Shown: positions 39,806 through 50,270, numbered from the stretch's first letter. The stretch is 64,000 nucleotides of DNA from Aminobacter sp. HY435 (GCF_027568395.1 NZ_JANKZL010000006.1:348977-412976); one strand, 5' to 3'. A program made the numbers and translations. Notes: generated by a model not told the origin, from the sequence alone.

Positions 39806-41125
39806 TCATGTCCTTCCAGAGGTGCGGTCCGCCCACCATGGGGCCGGATCGACGGGTTTTCCATCTTTTCGGAACTCGACATAGAGCTCCGGCGTCGCAT
39901 TTGCATTGTCAGAGGCTGAGGTGCTCGCCACCCTCGCCTCTCCCATCGCACCGATCGGTTCGCCTGCTAGTACGGACTGACCCGGCGCGACGCTGATTCT
40001 GCTCATCCCCGCCAAGACGACATGATAGCCGTCGCCGGCATTGAGGATCAAGAGTTGACCATAGGAGCGGAAAGGCCCCGCATAAAGAACGCTTCCATCC
40101 GCCGGAGCGGTTACGATGGCTCCCGATTGTGTCGCAACCATGTCCCCAAGCATGGTTCCGCCGATCCCGTCATCGGCGCCAAAGCGGCGTTTGATGCGCC
40201 CGGCGACGGGCAGCGAAACTTGCCCCTGAAGCACCGAAAACGGAGCAGAAGCAATCAGTTGGTTGGCCTCCGGAACGACCGCGACGATCGGTTCGTTGGC
40301 CGCTTTTGCCGCCGCCTCTGCGGCTTTTCTGGCGGCTTCCGCATCGGCGGCTTTCCGGGCTGCCTGCTTGTCCAGCGAGGCGATCAAATCTTTGAGACTT
40401 TCCGCCCTGGCGGCCAGTTCGGCCGCATTTTTGGTCTCGTCGGCCAGCGCGACTTCGGATTCCGAGCGCAGCCGGCCCTTGGCCTCGAGCAGCAGGTTGA
40501 GCCGTTCCTTCTCTCCCGCCTGGGCGGTCATCGCCGTGGCCAGCCGGTCGCGTTCGGCCTCGATCGAGGCAACGATCCGCGACAATTCCTTGAGATCGGC
40601 CATCAGGATCTCGGTTTCCGAACGCAGTTCCGGCACCACGGCGCCGAGCAGGATGGCGCTGCGCACCGACGACAGCGCATCTTCCGGCTTGACCAGGATC
40701 GCCGGCGGCGGATTGAGCCCCATGCGCTGCAGCGCGCCCAGCACCTCGGCCAGAACCGCCTTGCGCATGTTGAGCGAGGTGCGGATGCCCGCCTCCTGCT
40801 CCTTCAGCCCCTCGAGCTTGGCGGCGATGTCCTCGATGTCCTGTCCGAGCTTGCGTTCGGTCTTGGCGGACTGGATCAGGGCTGCGGTGATGGAGGCGTG
40901 ATCCTTCTTCACCTGCGCGATTTCCGCGACCAGCTTTTCGCGCCGCTCGGCCGAAACCTTGATGTCGCGGGCAACGCTTTCGAGCTCCGAACGAGTCCGC
41001 TCGGGGTCTGCAGCAGGCACTGGATCCTGGGCCGCGGCAGCGCCGCAGGCGAGCGCAAGCAGCCCCGCCGCAGCAACGCCACGGCATGGCCGAAGCCACG
41101 CCCCCAGGGGAAATTTCCGCGCCAT
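39806..41125 (-). CDS. envC: EnvC-type murein hydrolase activator (degenerate LytM)
   Basis: A 439-residue secreted coiled-coil protein: signal peptide to about residue 32 (ACGAAAAQ), long coiled coil (about 40-290), Ala-rich linker and C-terminal LytM/M23 fold (about 310-430, GRIKRRFGADDGIGG, APADGSVLYAGPFRSYGQLL). The metal ligands of active M23 enzymes are missing: the HNGID-like and HLHFE motifs read as degenerate (YHVVLAGMSRI, ELYVEFR). This is the EnvC pattern, where the domain activates amidases at the division site instead of cutting peptidoglycan. ATG 41125. Confidence 0.9.
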   Translation of the reverse strand: MARKFPLGAWLRPCRGVAAAGLLALACGAAAAQDPVPAADPERTRSELESVARDIKVSAERREKLVAEIAQVKKDHASITAALIQSAKTERKLGQDIEDIAAKLEGLKEQEAGIRTSLNMRKAVLAEVLGALQRMGLNPPPAILVKPEDALSSVRSAILLGAVVPELRSETEILMADLKELSRIVASIEAERDRLATAMTAQAGEKERLNLLLEAKGRLRSESEVALADETKNAAELAARAESLKDLIASLDKQAARKAADAEAARKAAEAAAKAANEPIVAVVPEANQLIASAPFSVLQGQVSLPVAGRIKRRFGADDGIGGTMLGDMVATQSGAIVTAPADGSVLYAGPFRSYGQLLILNAGDGYHVVLAGMSRISVAPGQSVLAGEPIGAMGEARVASTSASDNANATPELYVEFRKDGKPVDPAPWWADRTSGRT

Positions 41126-41246
41126 CAGATGATCCGGTTGTAGGCTTGCGATTCTAGCGGCGGCATCGTTAACGAACCATCAACCATGCCGGTCCGGTAC
41201 GGCCGTTCGGGAGACTTGACCAGCCATTTTGTCGAATTCCGGGCGT

Positions 41247-41729
41247 TCACGCGCGATGATAGGGATGCCCTGAAAGAATGGTCGCCGCGCGATACAGCTG
41301 CTCGCCGAGCATGATCCGCACCATCTGGTGCGGCCAGGTGGCGGCGCCGAACGAAATCAGCAGGTTGGCTTCGTTGCGCAGGGCCTCGTCATGACCGTCC
41401 GGACCGCCGATGGCGAGCATCAGGCCGCGCTGGCCACCATCGCGCAGGGTGGCGATCTTGTCGGCGAATTGTTGTGAGGACAGGTTCTTGCCACGCTCGT
41501 CGAGCAGGATGAGCGCCGTGCCCGGCGCCATCTGGCCGCGCAGCTTGTCGGCCTCCTCGCGGCGCCGCTCGTCGACGTCGCGCCCGCGGCTCTCGGCAAT
41601 CTCGGTGACGCCGGAAAAATCGAAGCCAAGTGCCCCGCCGCTCTTCGAGAACCGATCGAGATAGCGGTCCGCAAGTTCCTTCTCGGGGCCGGCTTTCATA
41701 CGGCCCACGGCATGTATCGCTACCTTCAT
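41247..41729 (-). CDS. rlmH: 23S rRNA pseudouridine-1915 N3-methyltransferase
   Basis: A 160-residue SPOUT methyltransferase. The knot motifs are intact: LILLDERGKNLSSQQFADKI, LMLAIGGPDGH and the C-terminal FGAATWPHQMVRIMLGEQLY, which is diagnostic of RlmH (formerly YbeA). It methylates pseudouridine 1915 of 23S rRNA in the 70S ribosome. It follows rsfS, the usual neighbour, with an A-type repeat between them. Confidence 0.96.
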   Translation of the reverse strand: MKVAIHAVGRMKAGPEKELADRYLDRFSKSGGALGFDFSGVTEIAESRGRDVDERRREEADKLRGQMAPGTALILLDERGKNLSSQQFADKIATLRDGGQRGLMLAIGGPDGHDEALRNEANLLISFGAATWPHQMVRIMLGEQLYRAATILSGHPYHRA

Positions 41730-41740
41730 CCCCGACGTCT

Positions 41741-41783
41741 AGCGCATCGACCGGAAAATCGGAATCGAATTTCCGTTGATGCG
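41741..41783. repeat. A-type intergenic palindromic repeat (no B)
   Basis: AGCGCATCGACCGGAAAATC and matching arm GAATTTCCGTTGATGCG form one imperfect palindrome in the gap between rlmH and rsfS. No B element accompanies it. Confidence 0.65.
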
Positions 41784-41845
41784 TCGACCCGGTTCAGGCT
41801 GCTGGAACGTCCCCGCGCGCCCGGCGGACGTGCGGAGCGCCAGCA

Positions 41846-42256
41846 TCAGTGAACCGTTTCCTCCTCGAGATCCGGGGCCTGCCACATCTTCTCGATGTTG
41901 TAGAACTCACGGATTTCGGGCCGGAAGATATGGACGATGATATCGCCTGAATCGATGAGCACCCAGTCGGCACCCGACAGCCCCTCGACGCGGGCATTGC
42001 CGAGACCGGCATCCTTGAGCGCCTTGAGGAGGTGGTCGGCCACCGCCGCGACATGACGGTGCGACCGGCCCGAGGCAACGACCATGTAGTCGCCCAGGCT
42101 CGATTTGCCCTGAATGTCGATGGAGACGATTTCTTCGGCCTTGGAGTCTTCCAGACTGGCAAGGACTGTCTTGATGGCACGGGCAACGGCGTCGAATTCG
42201 CCTATCCCGGCCGGCGAAGGCAGGATTTCCGCCTTCTTCCGAAGTGCTGTTCTCAG
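41846..42256 (-). CDS. rsfS: Ribosomal silencing factor, non-ATG start
   Basis: RsfS/DUF143, about 136 residues, which binds L14 on the 50S subunit and blocks subunit joining when nutrients fall. The family core is clear: AIKTVLASLEDSKAEEIVSI, DIQGKSSLGDYMVVASGRS, DWVLIDSGDIIVHIFRPEIR, FYNIEKMW. An internal ATG at 42085 would cut off the N-terminal strand and helix, so it cannot be the start. Reading upstream I find no ATG, GTG or TTG before the in-frame stop at 42287-42289. A CTG at 42254-42256, seven to nine bases after AAAGGGAAG and giving LRTALRKKAEILPSPAG, is the best candidate. The alternative is an ATT or other rare start. Confidence 0.82.
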   Translation of the reverse strand: MRTALRKKAEILPSPAGIGEFDAVARAIKTVLASLEDSKAEEIVSIDIQGKSSLGDYMVVASGRSHRHVAAVADHLLKALKDAGLGNARVEGLSGADWVLIDSGDIIVHIFRPEIREFYNIEKMWQAPDLEEETVH

Positions 42257-42400
42257 TGTCTTCCCTTTCCGACAGCAACAACCAAATCACCGTGGACTCA
42301 CGATGACACCATTTAGATAGGCAGAGTTGGGCAACAGTTTCAAGACAAAGGCTTGAGATCGTGGACCGCCGGCCTCCCGAAGCGTCCGGCGAAAGTGCCG

Positions 42401-43777
42401 TCAGGGCTCCAGGCTGGGCGGGACCTGCGCCGCCATCGGCGCAAAACTGCCGGCGTCGCTGGCCGGCACTGCCCGGCTGATGCGCAGCCGCCAGAGTACG
42501 AAAACGGTGTAGGCGGCGGCAATGGCGATCGCCACATACATGAACGCGTGGGTTCCATGGACGGCGGTCAGGATGGTTCCGAGCCCAGGTACGACGAAGC
42601 CGGACAGCGACCAGGCAAACAGCATGCTGCTCGACAGCGCCACGAGGTCGTCCTTGCTGGCGCGGTCCGACGCATGGGCGTTGGCCAGCGAATAGATCGA
42701 CTCGCTGGCTCCGCTCCAGACGATGTAGATGCAGACCATCAGCGCAAGCGTGCTGCCGTCGAACCGGCTTGCCGCAACGCCCGCGATCACCACCAGGAGG
42801 CTTGCCACCACAAGGACATAGCGCCGGTCGGTGCGGTCGGAAATCCAGCCGAACGGGATCTGGAACAGCAAGGTGCCGAGCGGCATGGCAAACAACAGCG
42901 TCGCCACCTGCTGCTGGCTCAGGCCGATAGCTGTGGCATGGATCGGCGCAAAGCCGGCGATCATCATCGACAGGCCGCCGACCGCCAGCATACCGGCGAC
43001 GCCGACAGGCGAAATGCGCCAGGCGCGCGCCAACGCCACCGACGCGGCCTGCGGCGCCGGTGGCTGGCGCAACCGGGTCAGCCCCACCGGCAGGATCGAG
43101 ATGGCGCTGAAGACGATGCCCAGCAGCGGCGCCTGCGCGCTGCCGAGATCGACAAGGCCAAGCAGGAACGACCCGACGCCGAGACCCACGACATAGGACA
43201 CGTAGAAGATCGCCATGACGCGGCCGCGGATGCTGTTGCCGACGGCATCGTTGAGCCAACTCTGCGAGACAATGAACAGGCCGCAGATCGAAAAGCCGTA
43301 GAGCACGCGCGATGCGATCCACAGGACAGGCAACACGCCCGCCCCGATCGTCGCGTTGGACAGCACGATCAGAGCCGAGAACACCATGTAGGCGCGGGCA
43401 TGGCCGACGCGGCGCACCAGCGAGCCGGTGAGCAGGCAGCCGGCAAGCCCGCCGGCGGAAAGCCCGGTCAGGATCGTCCCGGCCCATGTCGGCGCATAGC
43501 CGGCAGCGCCCAGGCTGACCGGAATGTAGGCGAACATCAACCCGTTGCCGATCGCCACGAGCGCCATCGCGACGATGACGCCGGCGACCGCGATTGCGGG
43601 CTGGTGCGCCTCGCCCTGATCTTCCGCTGGTTGGTGGCCGGCCTGATGTTGCATGGCGTCAGCTTCGCCGGCCTTTCTGGCCTGCGAAGCTGCAAATGCG
43701 ACATTTGCAGCACTGGCCTTGCCAAATCGTCGGGCTGGCTCAAGCCGCAGGGCGATTTTGGCCCGGCGACTATTCAT
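42401..43777 (-). CDS. MFS transporter
   Basis: A 458-residue major facilitator protein with 12 predicted membrane segments starting near residue 64. It carries SGGLAGCLLTGSLVRRVGHARAY (loop 2-3), SQSWLNDAVGNSIRGRVMAI and FGWISDRTDRRYVLV, the pattern of the YcaD/UMF2-like drug-transporter branch. ATG 43777 has GGGAGG eight bases upstream and yields a hydrophilic 60-residue N-terminus; ATG 43654 (MQHQAGHQPAEDQGEAHQ) is an alternative with a weaker site. It sits inside the nadD-rsfS interval that is normally gene-free in relatives, so it looks inserted. Confidence 0.82.
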   Translation of the reverse strand: MNSRRAKIALRLEPARRFGKASAANVAFAASQARKAGEADAMQHQAGHQPAEDQGEAHQPAIAVAGVIVAMALVAIGNGLMFAYIPVSLGAAGYAPTWAGTILTGLSAGGLAGCLLTGSLVRRVGHARAYMVFSALIVLSNATIGAGVLPVLWIASRVLYGFSICGLFIVSQSWLNDAVGNSIRGRVMAIFYVSYVVGLGVGSFLLGLVDLGSAQAPLLGIVFSAISILPVGLTRLRQPPAPQAASVALARAWRISPVGVAGMLAVGGLSMMIAGFAPIHATAIGLSQQQVATLLFAMPLGTLLFQIPFGWISDRTDRRYVLVVASLLVVIAGVAASRFDGSTLALMVCIYIVWSGASESIYSLANAHASDRASKDDLVALSSSMLFAWSLSGFVVPGLGTILTAVHGTHAFMYVAIAIAAAYTVFVLWRLRISRAVPASDAGSFAPMAAQVPPSLEP

Positions 43778-43826
43778 GCAAAAGGCCTCCCGACAGCATC
43801 GCCATCAAGTGACGCTGCGGCGCCTG

Positions 43827-43973
43827 GTGCATAACGCCCGCGTCTCATGCCTGGAAAGCCCCAAGACCCCGGTACAGAAAGTCATCTGGTTCGTCGCAAG
43901 CCACTTCGCCCGTGACATCGATCTCGGCGAGGCGGCAAATGTGCTGGCCAAGGGCGCGCCAGGCGCAGGGTAG
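43827..43973 (+). pseudogene. AraC-type helix-turn-helix remnant
   Basis: An open stretch on the plus strand reads TPVQKVIWFVASHFARDIDLG and then directly EAANVLAKGAPGAG and stop. The first part looks like the opening helix of an AraC-family DNA-binding domain; the second looks like its later EAARxLAxGAPDI segment. The intervening recognition helix and the rest are missing, so I read this as a deleted remnant. It is divergent to the MFS gene, as a regulator of that gene would be. The match is short. Confidence 0.42.
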
Positions 43974-43977
43974 GCGC

Positions 43978-44574
43978 TCAGGACTTGTGCTTCGCCGTGC
44001 CGTTGCGCAAAGCCGTCGACGACAGCAGCGAGCGCGGTCCGTGGATGAAGGTCCAGGCCGGGGCCTTCATCCGCGCCAGGCGCGGCGCGTCGCCCTCGTC
44101 GACGCGGGCATGGTCGAAGGTCTTGGCGACCACCGACGACAGGAACGACAGCGTTGCGCCCGGCCGGTCGATGACAGCGATGGGGAAGGTCGTGACGATC
44201 TGGCGCCAGCGCTGCCAGTGGTGGAAATCGCGCAGATTGTCGGCGCCCATGATCCAGACGAAATCGACGCCCGGGTTGCGCGCCTTGATCAGCGAAAGCG
44301 TGTCGGCGGTGTAGCGCACATTGTGGCTCGCCTCGAAGGCGGTCACCTTGATGCGCGGATCCCTGGCGATCTGCTCCGACAGCTCGATGCGCCTGGCGAG
44401 CGGCGCGAGCTCGCGTGTGCTTTTCAGCGGATTGCCGGGCGTGACCATCCACCACAGCTGGTCGAGTTGCAGGCGGCGCATGGCAATCTCGGCAACCAGG
44501 CCATGGCCGGCATGCGGCGGATTGAACGACCCGCCGAACAACCCGACCTGCATGCCCTTCATCGCATGCGGCAT
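43978..44574 (-). CDS. nadD: Nicotinate-nucleotide adenylyltransferase
   Basis: A 198-residue nucleotidyltransferase with the N-terminal GLFGGSFNPPHAGH motif (HxGH) and the C-terminal LLSSTALRNG (variant of the ISSTxIR motif). It adenylates nicotinate mononucleotide in NAD synthesis. ATG 44574 gives MPHAMKGMQVGLFGG; an internal ATG five codons on (MKGMQ) is also possible. Lies downstream of proA across a long inverted repeat. Confidence 0.94.
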   Translation of the reverse strand: MPHAMKGMQVGLFGGSFNPPHAGHGLVAEIAMRRLQLDQLWWMVTPGNPLKSTRELAPLARRIELSEQIARDPRIKVTAFEASHNVRYTADTLSLIKARNPGVDFVWIMGADNLRDFHHWQRWRQIVTTFPIAVIDRPGATLSFLSSVVAKTFDHARVDEGDAPRLARMKAPAWTFIHGPRSLLSSTALRNGTAKHKS

Positions 44575-44594
44575 GCGCAGGTATTGCGCAGCTA

Positions 44595-44718
44595 CACCCT
44601 CCCCCTTGTGGAGAGGGTCGATCCGCGCAGCGGAGCGGGGTGGGGGTACCTCAGAAGTCAGTTTGTTACCCCCACCCGGCTCGCTTTGCTCGCCACCCTC
44701 CCCACAGGGGGGAGGGTA
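44595..44718. repeat. Long inverted repeat between proA and nadD
   Basis: Left arm 44595-44649 (begins ACCCTCCCCCTTGTGGAGAG) and right arm about 44667-44718 (ends CCACAGGGGGGAGGGT) are imperfectly complementary over about 50 bases with a 17-base spacer. I recognise it as a widespread GC-rich intergenic repeat of Mesorhizobium-like genomes. As RNA it would fold into a long hairpin separating proA from nadD. Confidence 0.8.
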
Positions 44719-44725
44719 ATCCCCA

Positions 44726-46006
44726 TCACGGCCTGAGCTGGCCGCTGCCGCGCACGCGGTACTTGAACGAGGTCAACTGCTCGACGCCGACCGGGCCCCG
44801 CGCATGCATCTTGCCGGTGGCGATGCCGATCTCGGCGCCCATGCCGAACTCGCCGCCGTCAGCAAACTGCGTCGAGGCGTTGTGCAGCAGGATCGCCGAG
44901 TCGATCTCGTTGAAGAAGCGCTCGACGGCCTTCGCATCCTCGGCGAGGATCGCCTCGGTATGATGCGAGGAAAAGGTCTCGATATGCTCGATGGCGCCCG
45001 AGACCCCATCGACCAGCTTCACCGAAATGATGGCGTCGAGATATTCCGTCACCCAGTCGGCGTCCGTCGCGGGCTTGGCATCGGCAAAGGCGGCAAGCAC
45101 CTCTTCGTCGGCATGAACCTCACAGCCCGCCTTGCGCAGCGCTTCGAGAACCGGCACCAGATGGGTCGCGGCAACCGCACGGTCGACCAGCAGCGTCTCG
45201 GCGGCGCCGCAGATGCCGGTACGCCGCATCTTGGCGTTGACGGCAATGGCAACCGCCATGTCGAGCTTTGCCGACCTGTCGATATAGAGATGGCAGATGC
45301 CCTCGAGATGGGCAAAGACCGGCACCCGCGCCTCGGTCTGCACGCGCTCGACAAGGCTCTTGCCGCCGCGTGGGATGATGACGTCGAGATTGCCCGACAG
45401 GCCCTTGAGCATTTCGCCGACGGCGGCGCGGTCGGCCAATGGCACCAGCTGGATCGCGTCCTCGGGCAGCTTCGCCGCCTTGAGGCCCTCGACCAGGCAG
45501 GAATGGATAGCCAGCGACGAATTGAGCGAATCCGAGCCACCGCGCAGGATTACCGGATTGCCCGCCTTGAGGCACAGTGCGCCGGCATCGGCGGTCACAT
45601 TGGGGCGACTTTCATAGATCACGCCGATGACGCCGAGCGGCGTCCGCACGCGCTCGATATGCAAGCCGTTGGGGCGATCCCATTCGGCGATAACCTCGCC
45701 GACAGGATCGCGCAGATCGGCGATCGCGCGGATACCGTCGGCCATGTCGCGGATGCGGCCAGGCGTCAGTTTCAGCCGGTCCATGAAGGAACCGCTCAAG
45801 CCGGCTTCCTCGCCGTTCTTCACGTCGATGGCATTGGCGTCGAGGATATCGTCCTCGCGGCGCAGGATGGCGTCGGCCATGCCGATCAGGGCGGCGTGCT
45901 TGCGCTCGGCGCTGGCGATGGCGAGTGGACGCGCCGCAGCCCGGGCCTTGCGGCCGATCTCGGCCATCAGCTGTGCCGTGTCCTGGCTTTCATGCGCCTT
46001 CAGCAT
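44726..46006 (-). CDS. proA: Gamma-glutamyl phosphate reductase
   Basis: A 426-residue NADPH-dependent reductase, second enzyme of proline biosynthesis. The catalytic Cys lies in [13 protein letters not shown]; the family motifs [32 protein letters not shown] and [12 protein letters not shown] are present. It starts four bases after the proB stop, so proB-proA is an operon. Start GTG/ATG 46006 ([18 protein letters not shown]). Confidence 0.97.
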   Translation of the reverse strand: MLKAHESQDTAQLMAEIGRKARAAARPLAIASAERKHAALIGMADAILRREDDILDANAIDVKNGEEAGLSGSFMDRLKLTPGRIRDMADGIRAIADLRDPVGEVIAEWDRPNGLHIERVRTPLGVIGVIYESRPNVTADAGALCLKAGNPVILRGGSDSLNSSLAIHSCLVEGLKAAKLPEDAIQLVPLADRAAVGEMLKGLSGNLDVIIPRGGKSLVERVQTEARVPVFAHLEGICHLYIDRSAKLDMAVAIAVNAKMRRTGICGAAETLLVDRAVAATHLVPVLEALRKAGCEVHADEEVLAAFADAKPATDADWVTEYLDAIISVKLVDGVSGAIEHIETFSSHHTEAILAEDAKAVERFFNEIDSAILLHNASTQFADGGEFGMGAEIGIATGKMHARGPVGVEQLTSFKYRVRGSGQLRP

Positions 46007-46010
46007 GTCC

Positions 46011-47159
46011 TCACCCTTCCGCCTGCATCTCGACCGTTTCCGCGTGGCTCACCACCAGATCGTCGCGATGAATCATCGCCGAGCGCGCCTCATAGCCGAG
46101 CACGGTCTCGATTTCCGTCGTCTTCAGCCCAGCGATCCTTACGGCATCCGCTGCGTCATAGGCAACCAGTCCGCGCGCGATCTCACGGCCCTCCGGCGAC
46201 AGGATCGCCACCGTGTCGCCACGCGAGAAATTGCCGCTGACCAGCTTCACGCCGGCCGGCAGCAGCGATTTGCCGGAAAGCAGCGCGCCCACGGCACCCG
46301 CATCGACCGTCAACCGTCCCGCAGGCTCCAATTGACCGGCGATCCAGGTCTTGTAGCCTTTCACCGGATTGCCGCTCGGGCGAAACAAGGTGGAGCGTTC
46401 GCCGCGTTCGATCGCCATCAGCGGCGACAGCCGCGTGCCGGCAGTGATGATCATCGCCGTACCTGCCGCGGTGGCAATCTTGCCGGCGTCGATCTTCGTC
46501 CGCATGCCGCCGCGCGACAGTTCGGAGGCGGCTCCCCCGGCCATAGCCTCGATATCGGGCGTGATACGGTCGACGACCGGGATGAATTTCGCGTTCGGGT
46601 CAAGCGCCGGCGGCGCAGTATACAGGCCATCGATGTCCGACAGCAGCACGAGCAGGTCAGCGCCCATCATGGTCGCCACGCGCGCGGCGAGCCGGTCATT
46701 GTCGCCGTAGCGGATTTCGCTTGTCGCCACCGTATCGTTTTCATTGATGACCGGCACGGCCTTCATCTTGAGCAGCGTCGAGATGGTGGCCCGCGCGTTG
46801 AGATAGCGGCGGCGCTCCTCGGTGTCGCCGAGGGTGACGAGGATCTGGCCCGACTTCAGCCCCTTGCGGGCAAGCTCTTCCGCCCAGGCGCTGGACAGCG
46901 CGATCTGGCCGACGGCCGCCGCCGCCTGGCTTTCCTCGAGCTTCAACGCGCGCTTGCCGAGGCCAAGGATGGTGCGGCCGAGCGCGATCGCGCCCGAAGA
47001 AACGACCAGCACATCGGCGCCGGCCTCGGACAGCGCCGCGATGTCGTCAGCCATCGAAGCCAGCCATTGGCGCTTGAGGCCGGTCGAACGGTCGACCAAA
47101 AGCGCCGAGCCGATCTTGACGGTGATCCGCTTGTAGGTCTTCAGCGAAGGGATCGTCAT
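46011..47159 (-). CDS. proB: Glutamate 5-kinase
   Basis: A 382-residue kinase with N-terminal amino-acid-kinase fold ([43 protein letters not shown]) and C-terminal PUA domain from about residue 285. It catalyses the first, feedback-controlled step of proline synthesis. It follows obgE by nine bases and is followed by proA by four. Confidence 0.97.
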   Translation of the reverse strand: MTIPSLKTYKRITVKIGSALLVDRSTGLKRQWLASMADDIAALSEAGADVLVVSSGAIALGRTILGLGKRALKLEESQAAAAVGQIALSSAWAEELARKGLKSGQILVTLGDTEERRRYLNARATISTLLKMKAVPVINENDTVATSEIRYGDNDRLAARVATMMGADLLVLLSDIDGLYTAPPALDPNAKFIPVVDRITPDIEAMAGGAASELSRGGMRTKIDAGKIATAAGTAMIITAGTRLSPLMAIERGERSTLFRPSGNPVKGYKTWIAGQLEPAGRLTVDAGAVGALLSGKSLLPAGVKLVSGNFSRGDTVAILSPEGREIARGLVAYDAADAVRIAGLKTTEIETVLGYEARSAMIHRDDLVVSHAETVEMQAEG

Positions 47160-47168
47160 GACGTCTGC

Positions 47169-48227
<1,059 letters not shown>

Positions 48228-48321
48228 TTATTTGGTTGTTTCAGCGACCCTGCCATAGCGCAAGGCGCGGCGAAGGGCGAGTGCGGATTGGACGGCGCCT
48301 GGAATGACGGGAGAATTGGCG

Positions 48322-49182
48322 ATGAAATTGGTCACCTACAACACGCAGTACGGTGTCGGCCGCGACGGCCGCTACGATCTCGGGCGCATCGCCGCTGCCG
48401 TCGATGGCGCAGATATCGTGGCGCTGCAGGAGGTGACCCGCAACTTCATGCGCAACGGCATGGCCGACATGGTCGAGGGGCTCACCCGGCTTCTGCCTGA
48501 CTATTTCCACGTCTACGGCGTTGCCATGGACATCGACTTCGGCATGCTCGGCGACGACGGCAAGCCGGCCAACAAGCGTTTGCAGTTCGGCAACATGGTG
48601 CTGTCGCGCTGGCCGATCGTGTCGTCGCGCAACCTGCTTTTGCCGCGCACCAGGCGCCTCAACCGCGGCAACCTGCAACGCGCCGCACTCGAAGCGCTGG
48701 TCATGGCGCCCACCGGTCCCTTGCGCGTCTATTCGGTGCATCTCGACCACGTCAATCTTGAAGAGAGGATGGCGCAGATCCGCCACCTCAAGGAGCGGGT
48801 CTACGCCTATCCGATGGAAGGCGGCGCCCTCACGGGCGCTGTCGAATACGGTTTCCCCGAGCTCCCCTGTCCCGAGGAATTCGTATTGATGGGCGATTTC
48901 AACATGACGCCCGGCTCGCCCGAACATCTTGCCCTGACCGGCGCGCCCGATCCTGTCGAAGGCGCGCAAATCGTGCTGCATCACCCCGTCGACGCCTATG
49001 CGCTGGCCGGCGGCGTTGCGGAAGGGTCGGTCTCCTGGACCGACGCGACCCCTTCGCAGCCTGGCCGCCTCATCGACTATGCCTTCGTCCACGCCAACCT
49101 GGCCGAAAAGGTCAGATCCGTGCGCATCGACGCCGAAGCCGAAGGCTCCGACCACCAGCCGGTCTGGCTCGAGCTGGCCTGA
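48322..49182 (+). CDS. Endonuclease/exonuclease/phosphatase family protein
   Basis: A 286-residue metal-dependent phosphoesterase of the EEP fold. Active-site motifs are visible: NTQYG near the start, the metal Glu in ALQEVTRN, VHLDHVN, GDFNMTP, and DYAFVHANL plus the final SDHQPVW with the catalytic His. The substrate may be nucleic acid, phospholipid or inositol phosphate. I chose ATG 48322 with GGGAG eight bases upstream; the ATG at 48304 adds six residues. It is the only plus-strand gene in this neighbourhood, divergent from obgE. Confidence 0.87.
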   Translation: MKLVTYNTQYGVGRDGRYDLGRIAAAVDGADIVALQEVTRNFMRNGMADMVEGLTRLLPDYFHVYGVAMDIDFGMLGDDGKPANKRLQFGNMVLSRWPIVSSRNLLLPRTRRLNRGNLQRAALEALVMAPTGPLRVYSVHLDHVNLEERMAQIRHLKERVYAYPMEGGALTGAVEYGFPELPCPEEFVLMGDFNMTPGSPEHLALTGAPDPVEGAQIVLHHPVDAYALAGGVAEGSVSWTDATPSQPGRLIDYAFVHANLAEKVRSVRIDAEAEGSDHQPVWLELA

Positions 49183-49286
49183 GCGCATGACCCCGAAAAT
49201 CGGAAGCGATTTTCGGGAAGGATCATGCGCCGACTCAAAGTGCTACAGCGTCCTTTGCGCGTCCGATTGGACGCGCGGCGCTGTAG
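49183..49286. repeat. A/B intergenic palindromic repeat, best-preserved copy
   Basis: A element 49183-49230 (GCGCATGACCCCGAAAATCG with arm ATTTTCGGGAAGGATCATGC) and B element 49243-49286 (CTACAGCGTCCTTTGCGCGT with arm ACGCGCGGCGCTGTAG), separated by 12 bases. Both palindromes are nearly perfect. It begins at the stop codon of the phosphatase gene and ends at the 3' side of the GNAT gene. Confidence 0.8.
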
Positions 49287-49291
49287 GCATC

Positions 49292-49879
49292 TCAGCTGCG
49301 CGCCCACGACCTCAGGCTCGCCCAGGTCTTGCGGTCGAGCCGGTAGCGCTCGACCGGCACCTGGCCGGCGACGATCGAATTCAGCATGCCCTGCCCGGCA
49401 TACTGGAAGCCGCACTTGTGGATGACCCGCCGCGACGACGGGTTGATCACCCGGCACGAGACGTTGAGCACATTGACGTCGGTTGCGCGGAACGCCAGGT
49501 CGACCAGCGCATGCGCCGCCTCGGTGGCGTAGCCGCGCTTCCAGTAGGGCTCGCCGATCCAATAGCCGAGTTCAAGGCCACGGTCGGTGAAGTTGAGCCC
49601 GGCCGATCCGACGAAAGCACCGCTGTCGGCAAGAGTGATCGCATAGACGACGCCGCCACGCTGCGCCCGCGCCATCGACAGGAAGGCACGCGCCTCGGCT
49701 TCGCCGTAAGGGTGCGGCATGCGCGACAGCATCTCGGCGACATGCCGGTTGTCGGCGAGTTCCACCAGTTCGGCGATGTCGTCCTCATGCGGCGGACGCA
49801 GGACCAGCCGCTCGGTCAGCAATATCGGGCAGTCGATCGACAGCCTTTCGTCTTCGCTGTCTTCCTTCTCGGCAACCAT
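49292..49879 (-). CDS. GNAT-family N-acetyltransferase (RimJ/RimL type)
   Basis: A 195-residue acetyltransferase: LLTERLVLRPPHEDDIAEL near residue 19, the acetyl-CoA loop region ELGYWIGEPYWKRGYATEA, and the SCRVINPSSRRVIHKCGF segment typical of ribosomal-protein-acetylase-like GNATs. It lies directly after rplU-rpmA; acetylation of a ribosomal protein is a reasonable guess but not shown. ATG 49879 is preceded by CTGGAGG. Confidence 0.88.
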   Translation of the reverse strand: MVAEKEDSEDERLSIDCPILLTERLVLRPPHEDDIAELVELADNRHVAEMLSRMPHPYGEAEARAFLSMARAQRGGVVYAITLADSGAFVGSAGLNFTDRGLELGYWIGEPYWKRGYATEAAHALVDLAFRATDVNVLNVSCRVINPSSRRVIHKCGFQYAGQGMLNSIVAGQVPVERYRLDRKTWASLRSWARS

Positions 49880-49902
49880 GTAAAAATCCTCCAGGAAAAA
49901 TG

Positions 49903-49930
49903 AAAAGGGGAGATGGAAACCCATCTCCCC
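49903..49930 (-). terminator. Rho-independent terminator of rplU-rpmA
   Basis: A perfect ten-base-pair stem (49907-49916 with 49921-49930) and four-base loop; on the minus strand it is followed by TTTTCATTTTT. It lies between rpmA and the GNAT gene, so the latter is read by readthrough or from its own promoter. Confidence 0.9.
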
Positions 49931-50000
49931 TGATCCTTTTCCTGGCTTGGCCAGACACCGGTTCCCGAGATGGGGCGCCGGTGTTGTAGTGCGGAACCGG

Positions 50001-50270
50001 CTACTCCGCGGCCTTGAGAATCGGATTAACCGATACGTAGGTTCGGCCATTGGCTTTTTTGGCGAACGCGACGGCGCCGGCTTCAAGAGCAAAAAGGGTA
50101 TGGTCCTTGCCCATCCCGACGTTGACGCCAGGATGCCAGGTGGTGCCGCGTTGACGGATGATGATGTTGCCCGGAATCACGGCTTCGCCGCCGAACTTCT
50201 TCACGCCAAGGCGCTTCGACTCTGAATCGCGACCGTTGCGCGACGAACCGCCAGCTTTTTTATGTGCCAT
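50001..50270 (-). CDS. rpmA: 50S ribosomal protein L27
   Basis: An 89-residue L27, [20 protein letters not shown], with the basic N-terminus that reaches the peptidyl-transferase centre and no leader to be cleaved. Start ATG 50270, 25 bases after rplU. Confidence 0.98.
   Translation of the reverse strand: MAHKKAGGSSRNGRDSESKRLGVKKFGGEAVIPGNIIIRQRGTTWHPGVNVGMGKDHTLFALEAGAVAFAKKANGRTYVSVNPILKAAE

Noticed and set aside
41907..43487. A 526-codon minus-strand frame overlapping the MFS gene and rsfS
   Set aside because: Wrong frame of two real genes; arginine-rich and without motifs.
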